NCBI GenBank assembly: GCA_019638615.1
Contig: JAHBTL010000013.1
Coordinates: 80,357-144,356, forward strand
DNA: 64,000 bases
Direction: 5' to 3'
Source: Chitinophagaceae bacterium
Lineage (GTDB): Bacteria > Bacteroidota > Bacteroidia > Chitinophagales > Chitinophagaceae
The translations under genes were made by a program, and so were the position numbers. The notes beneath the pieces are model-generated. The model was not told where the DNA came from and did no database searches. It was given only the letters and a program-made list of their open reading frames with translations. The stretch's first letter is position 1. Every line of letters starts with the position of its first letter. Shown here one piece after another: positions 60,325-64,000 of the stretch.

Positions 60325-61188
60325 ATGACACATGAAAACACCATAAAAATATTTGAGCAAAAACAAGTTCGCACTCATTGGGATGAGGAAAATGAGTGTT
60401 GGTATATTTCGATTATTGATGTAATTGAAGTATTGACAGGAACAGACCGACCAAGAAAATATTGGAATGATCTAAAAACCAAGCTGAAAAAGGAAGGAAG
60501 TGAACTGTCCGAAAAAATCGGACAGTTGAAAATGGCTGCACCTGACGGCAAAATGCGACTAACCGATGTTGCTGATACGGAGCAGATCTTCAGGTTAATA
60601 CAATCCATCCCATCACCCAAAGCCGAACCGTTCAAATTATGGTTGGCACAGTTGGCTTCAGAGCGTTTAGACGAAATGCAAGACCCTGAAATTACCATTG
60701 ACAGGGCATTGCAGCAATACCTGAACTTAGGATACTCAGAAAGCTGGATCAACCAACGCCTGAAAAGTATTGAAATTCGTAAAGAACTCACAGACGAATG
60801 GAAAAAAAGAGGGTTGAAAGAAGGTGTTCAGTTTGCCGCTTTAACGGATATTATTACCAAAGCCTGGTCGGAAAAAACAACAAAAGAGTATAAGATCCTG
60901 AAAGGACTGAAAAAAGAAAATCTCCGGGATAATATGACCAACACAGAGCTGATTTTGAATATGCTTGCGGAAGCCTCAGCCAAAGACATCTCACAGGCAA
61001 CCCATCCCGAAGGCTTTGAGGAAAATGCAAAAGTTGCCGAACAAGGCGGCAATGTTGCCAAAGTAGCCCGGCTTGAATTAGAAGCAAAAACAGGTAAAAA
61101 GGTGGTCACCTCTTTAAACGCAAAAGCTGCATTAAAAAATAAAGAGCCTCGAAAAAAAATAGACGTACCGTCTTCAAAGAAAAAATAA
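60325..61188 (+). CDS. BRO-N/DinD-like protein
   Basis: 287 residues from ATG 60325 (a TTG at 60319 is also possible). The opening IKIFEQKQVRTHWDEENECW, then YISIIDVIEVLTGTDRPRKY and WNDLKTKLKKEGSELSEKIG, matches BRO-N domains of phage antirepressors and the related DinD proteins. The middle (TIDRALQQYLNLGYSESWIN) is helical. The tail is Lys/Ala-rich and low-complexity (VVTSLNAKAALKNKEPRKKI). Such proteins are often phage-derived or DNA-damage-linked. No phage gene accompanies it; uvrA precedes it. Function uncertain. Confidence 0.8.
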   Translation: MTHENTIKIFEQKQVRTHWDEENECWYISIIDVIEVLTGTDRPRKYWNDLKTKLKKEGSELSEKIGQLKMAAPDGKMRLTDVADTEQIFRLIQSIPSPKAEPFKLWLAQLASERLDEMQDPEITIDRALQQYLNLGYSESWINQRLKSIEIRKELTDEWKKRGLKEGVQFAALTDIITKAWSEKTTKEYKILKGLKKENLRDNMTNTELILNMLAEASAKDISQATHPEGFEENAKVAEQGGNVAKVARLELEAKTGKKVVTSLNAKAALKNKEPRKKIDVPSSKKK

Positions 61189-61245
61189 CGGCACATCATA
61201 TAACCGTTCTATCCCAAAGGTTCGGAACCCGGCGCTTCGTGCCCT

Positions 61246-61429
61246 GGGGCTGACCAAAAAGGTCGTCATTGGCAGTTACCAATTAGGCGGCGCCTCCATC
61301 TTTATGGCGTGACAAGTTGCTTTTGCTTGTCACAGCTTTCTGATTTGTAAGTATCCTAAGTCGGCTAAGTTATCAGCAAACGTATCAGGATTCTGTTGCT
61401 GAATTCACAGTAGTACTAAAGCTTCATCA
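61246..61429. repeat. Dispersed repeat, copy 2 (modules A and B)
   Basis: Module A (61246-61274) matches 49430-49457; module B (61383-61429) matches 49563-49610 in inverted orientation. Between them lies a hairpin with arms GTGACAAG and CTTGTCAC (about 61310-61334). Confidence 0.65.
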
Positions 61430-61454
61430 GTCACGCCTTGCGCATAGGCGTCAA

Positions 61455-61490
61455 CTTAAAAAATATGAACCTCTTAAAAAATATGAACCT
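61455..61490. repeat. Perfect 18-bp tandem duplication
   Basis: CTTAAAAAATATGAACCT is present twice in direct, adjacent copies (61455-61472, 61473-61490), identical in sequence. It lies at the edge of sequence (GCATAGGCGTCAACTTA) related to the 30-bp repeat of the 11396-11716 element. A recent slippage duplication is the simplest reading. Confidence 0.8.
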
Positions 61491-61734
61491 CCCGATATGT
61501 GCCCGTGTGGTATTTTTTTGATATAACCAGGGTAGCGCCTATGGCGCATTATTGAAAATTATCCTTTTTGTTTACAAACGGGTGGTGCCCATGGCACAGC
61601 AAATCCGGTATGCCCAACAGCATTTTATATACTGGAGTAATTGACTAAGCGTATTTCATTCACCCCTGGTTGCGTATCTGCAATATGCCGCATAGCGGCT
61701 ACCTGTTTGTAAAAAGAATGCCGGACGCTTTATT
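61491..61734. other. Intergenic repeat debris
   Basis: About 240 bp without a supported ORF. It holds short palindromes such as GCGCC-TAT-GGCGC (about 61532-61544) and GTGCCC-ATGGCAC (about 61585-61597), like decayed copies of folding repeats. Confidence 0.4.
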
Positions 61735-61782
61735 GCCCCGTCAGGCGGGGCTTTTTGGTTACTTTTTTCCGCAAAAAAGTAA
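61735..61782. repeat. Two adjacent hairpins, terminator-like
   Basis: GCCCCG (61735-61740) pairs with CGGGGC (61746-61751) and is followed by a T-run; then TTACTTTTTT (61759-61768) pairs perfectly with AAAAAAGTAA (61773-61782). The TTACTTTTTT/AAAAAAGTAA form is a pattern I have often seen between bacterial genes. Either strand could use it as a terminator. Confidence 0.6.
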
Positions 61783-61882
61783 TCAAAAAAAGCGGAAGGA
61801 TTGTAGTTGAAAGGAAAACTGTGTTTGTGGAACAACAAATTTAAGTTCATAACCAGTTGATAAATAGCAAGCTGGATGATAT

Positions 61883-62008
61883 GTCATTGGCATCCCGACC
61901 GCCCCGAACGTTCGGGGGGAGAAGCAATCTCAAATACTTAACCCTGCATCATTCAATGGGATTGCTTTCCGCGCCGCAGGGCGGGACAAAGACGTTCAAC
62001 GACTCTTT
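61883..62008. repeat. Degenerate long palindromic repeat
   Basis: It opens with GTCATTGGCATCCC and AAGCAATC (61922-61929), and its right half holds GATTGCTT (about 61960-61968), giving inverted halves around an AT-rich centre. This resembles the widespread GTCATTGCGAG...GAAGCAATCTC palindromic family, here decayed. The left half matches 49448-49499. CGAACGTTCG (about 61905-61914) is a perfect palindrome within it. Confidence 0.55.
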
Positions 62009-62026
62009 TGGTCAACCTCATAAATG

Positions 62027-62620
62027 CTACCCTTCCAGCCTCACTCCTTTATACATATCTGCTATCGGAATGTTTTCATTAATCGTTCTAATATAAAGTG
62101 CTTCTTCTGCCGGGCTGTACTCCTCCAGCTCCCAATGGTTGGATTCGTTCAAACGGAATATTTCAATATGCAGGCTTTCGGAATCAACCAGTATATATTC
62201 TTTCAGCGTGGGTATATCGCGGTACAGCTTAAACTTTTCGCCCCGGTCGTAGTTTTTGGTGGAGGGAGAAAGTATTTCAATAATTACTACCGGGTTCAAA
62301 ACATTCCAGTTATCATCGTTGAGCGTTTCCGGCTCGCCGCAAATAATGGAAATATCAGCATAAGTAAAAAACTTGTTCGCTTCAATATGTAAGCGCATAT
62401 TACTGCCGAATAGCTGGCATTTTTTACCTTTTAGTTTAATCCCTATTTCGCCAAACAGATTCCGGGAAATGATATTATGCGGAACTTTGCGTCCAGGCAT
62501 TTCAAATATCTCCCCCTTATAATATTCATGTTTTTCAGTGGCTGCTTCTTCCATTGCAAGATATTCTTCAATGGTAAATTTTTGTTTGCCGTAAGCAACG
62601 GCAGGTTCCCTTACTTCCAT
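62027..62620 (-). CDS. Uma2-family (DUF820) restriction-endonuclease-like protein
   Basis: 197 residues. The PD-(D/E)xK-like fold of Uma2: [56 protein letters not shown] (Asp-Glu-x-x-Ser active-site region) and [20 protein letters not shown]. Such genes are numerous and variable between bacteria and their natural role is unclear. It lies directly after the repeat-rich gap, on the strand opposite to the ATPase gene. No partner is evident. Confidence 0.85.
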   Translation of the reverse strand: MEVREPAVAYGKQKFTIEEYLAMEEAATEKHEYYKGEIFEMPGRKVPHNIISRNLFGEIGIKLKGKKCQLFGSNMRLHIEANKFFTYADISIICGEPETLNDDNWNVLNPVVIIEILSPSTKNYDRGEKFKLYRDIPTLKEYILVDSESLHIEIFRLNESNHWELEEYSPAEEALYIRTINENIPIADMYKGVRLEG

Positions 62621-62733
62621 GTAATAAAAATACGATTATTTTCTGCTGTTGTACATGGTTAACCGCTGTACCATAGGCCACATAAATACCTCTTGTGATA
62701 TTTTAAATAATGATAATTTAGTTATTAAAAACA

Positions 62734-62788
62734 CTAAATTTATATAAATTACGTCAGTAAAATACCTAAATTTATACAAATTACGTCA
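62734..62788. promoter_or_regulatory. Twin palindromic direct repeats before the AAA ATPase gene
   Basis: A 23-bp sequence occurs at 62734-62756 and again at 62766-62788, differing at one base; the period is 32 bp, about three helical turns. Each holds a palindrome: AATTTATATAAATT in the first copy (perfect), AATTTATACAAATT in the second. Both end in TTACGTCA. The layout looks like paired repressor sites 29-83 bp before the ATPase ATG, serving it or the divergent Uma2 gene. Confidence 0.5.
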
Positions 62789-62816
62789 ATTACAATTAAA
62801 ATGCCTATATTTGGAG

Positions 62817-63941
62817 ATGCTGCAAAGGGCTTTATATAATAGTATCCTCGCTAATACAGGTAAGCAAAAAGTAAGCATTTTGCTGGGAGCACGGCGGGTA
62901 GGCAAAACGCACCTGTTGCAGGAGATCAGGAATAATATACAGCAGGGCTGCCTCTGGATGAATGGAGAAGACCAAACGGTAGCTGATATGCTTGAAGAAA
63001 GAAGCATTGCCAACTATAAAAGGCTTTTGCAGGGCTATACCCTGCTGATAATAGATGAAGCGCAATACATAAGCGATATGAACAGGAAGCTAAAGCTTAT
63101 GATTGATGAGATCACTCCCCTGCATATTATTATTACCGGTTCAAGCGCGTTTGATATGCAGCAGTCCGGCGAGCCGCTTACCGGCCGCAGTATCACTTAT
63201 ACGATGTTCCCCGTGGCACAAATGGAGCTGGCAAAACAGGAAAACCTTATTCAAACAAAAGAGTTGCTGGACGAACGGCTTATATTTGGCAGCTACCCGG
63301 AAGTAATTACATTACCTGCGCTTGCTGAAAAACAACAATATTTATTTGAGCTGATCAATACCTACCTGCTAAAAGATATACTCGCGTTTGAAAGTATAAG
63401 AAATCCCCAAAAACTAAAAGACCTGCTGGTGCTACTGGCTTACCAAATCGGCAGCGAAGTTTCGCTTGATGAATTAGGCAGGCAATTGGAGCTTAGCAAA
63501 AATACGGTTGAGCGCTATTTAGACCTGCTCAGCAAGGTATTTGTAATATATAACCGGAGGGGATACAGTAAAAACTTAAGAAAAGAAGTAGCAAAAAGCA
63601 GCCGCTGGTATTTTTATGATAACGGCATACGAAATGCCCTGATAAGTAATTTTAATTTGCCTGCATTACGGCAGGATATGGGTATGCTGTGGGAAAACTA
63701 TATGGCTGCCGAAAGAATAAAGTATAATACCTATAACCATCTTTTTGTAAACAGCTATTTCTGGCGCACGTACGACCAGCAGGAAATTGACCTGGTAGAA
63801 GAACAAAATACCGTACTCAGCGCTTATGAATTCAAATGGAAGCAGGATAAAACAAAAATTCCTGTTGCATTTGCCAAAGCATACCCCGGCGTTCCGTTTT
63901 CCGTGATACACTCAAAAAACTATCTTGATTTTATTACATGA
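62817..63941 (+). CDS. AAA-type ATPase with DUF4143-like C-terminus
   Basis: 374 residues from ATG 62817; a TTG at 62811 would add two. Walker A LLGARRVGKTHLL (about 22-34), Walker B LLIIDEAQYI (about 77-86), and IITGSSAFDM as the sensor-like motif. The C-terminal part (about 200-374) has the DUF4143 pattern: a winged-helix-like LGRQLELSKNTVERYLDLLS, then FYDNGIRNALI, WENYMAAERIKYN, YFWRTYDQQEIDLVEEQNTV and LSAYEFKWKQDK. These ATPases are variable accessory genes and are often discussed as possible defence or toxin-like factors; the function is unproven. It has no partner gene in view. Confidence 0.88.
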   Translation: MLQRALYNSILANTGKQKVSILLGARRVGKTHLLQEIRNNIQQGCLWMNGEDQTVADMLEERSIANYKRLLQGYTLLIIDEAQYISDMNRKLKLMIDEITPLHIIITGSSAFDMQQSGEPLTGRSITYTMFPVAQMELAKQENLIQTKELLDERLIFGSYPEVITLPALAEKQQYLFELINTYLLKDILAFESIRNPQKLKDLLVLLAYQIGSEVSLDELGRQLELSKNTVERYLDLLSKVFVIYNRRGYSKNLRKEVAKSSRWYFYDNGIRNALISNFNLPALRQDMGMLWENYMAAERIKYNTYNHLFVNSYFWRTYDQQEIDLVEEQNTVLSAYEFKWKQDKTKIPVAFAKAYPGVPFSVIHSKNYLDFIT

Positions 63942-63966
63942 CCTGTTCTCAATAATTTCCTGCTGT

Positions 63967-63986
63967 GTGAAGCGTCCTCGCTTCAC
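63967..63986. repeat. Hairpin with TCCT loop at the window edge
   Basis: GTGAAGCG (63967-63974), loop TCCT, CGCTTCAC (63979-63986): perfect 8-bp arms. The loop is shared with the hairpins at 54900-54950, though the stems differ. Confidence 0.6.
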
Positions 63987-64000
63987 TCGGAAATAATGTA

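Noticed and set aside
60325-61188. A prophage remnant
   Set aside because: One BRO-N/DinD-like gene alone, with no integrase, structural gene or attachment site, is not enough to call a prophage.
61189-62026. A hidden gene in the 840-bp gap before the Uma2 gene
   Set aside because: All frames are short and the sequence is made of repeats, tandem duplications and hairpins.
62806-62813. TATATTTG, an exact TAnnTTTG box just before the AAA ATPase gene
   Set aside because: It overlaps or lies within 4 nt of the candidate start codons, no -33 element is present, and a start beyond it would truncate the Walker A region. It is probably chance in AT-rich sequence.

Overview
The window reads as chromosomal DNA of a Bacteroidota bacterium, most likely Chitinophagaceae or a close relative (the family is an inference from protein style, not a search). 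Supports: the type IX secretion translocon gene sprA directly behind ruvA; a secreted protein with a T9SS C-terminal sorting domain; two SusC/SusD pairs; many genes preceded by the Bacteroidota -7 box TAnnTTTG; weak Shine-Dalgarno signals; and several TTG starts. I saw no rRNA, tRNA, CRISPR array, transposase or integrase. Most of the window is ordinary, well-packed core genome.

Layout. 1-8.1 kb: sprA (cut by the left edge), ruvA, a KASIII (fabH), obgE and a membrane protein. 8.1-12.5 kb: a long structured leader and a fused HAD phosphatase-GT20 synthase resembling bifunctional glucosylglycerol-phosphate synthase/phosphatase, a small secreted protein, a 321-bp inverted-repeat element, and mtgA. 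12.5-17.4 kb: a leftward run sdpR-sdpI-acpH-DUF2911-DUF2911-KASIII, then a JmjC-like cupin. 17.4-28.4 kb: SusC-SusD-lipoprotein operon ending in a strong terminator, an RND/MMPL exporter, and an OmpR-type two-component system. 28.4-35.5 kb: possible small RNA, tatC, second SusC-SusD pair, Lrp regulator. 35.6-47.6 kb: LysE exporter with a GH3-type adenylating enzyme, CheY-like regulator, GT2 glycosyltransferase, suhB, thiL, S41 peptidase, T9SS cargo, nitrilase-nagA, NarL-type regulator. 47.9-56.9 kb: M23 peptidase, OmpA protein, beta-barrel protein, two unknown proteins, PfkB kinase-gamma carbonic anhydrase-gcvT-SRPBCC, purQ, stand-alone DsbD-alpha protein, ECF sigma factor. 57.3-64 kb: uvrA, a BRO-N/DinD-like protein, about 840 bp of repeats, a Uma2 nuclease-like protein and an AAA/DUF4143 ATPase.

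How the genes connect. Envelope functions dominate: SprA would export cargo such as the sorting-domain protein; the SusC/D pairs import unknown ligands; MtgA, M23 and OmpA act on or bind peptidoglycan; TatC exports folded proteins. Neither SusC/D locus carries a CAZyme, so they are not classical polysaccharide utilisation loci. The least ordinary items are the GgpPS-like fusion behind a roughly 200-nt structured leader, the GH3-LysE gene pair, a candidate short RNA before tatC, twin palindromic sites before the AAA ATPase, and several dispersed repeat families. I found no clear case for an entirely new system; the right-hand end (60.1-64 kb) is the most accessory-like part.
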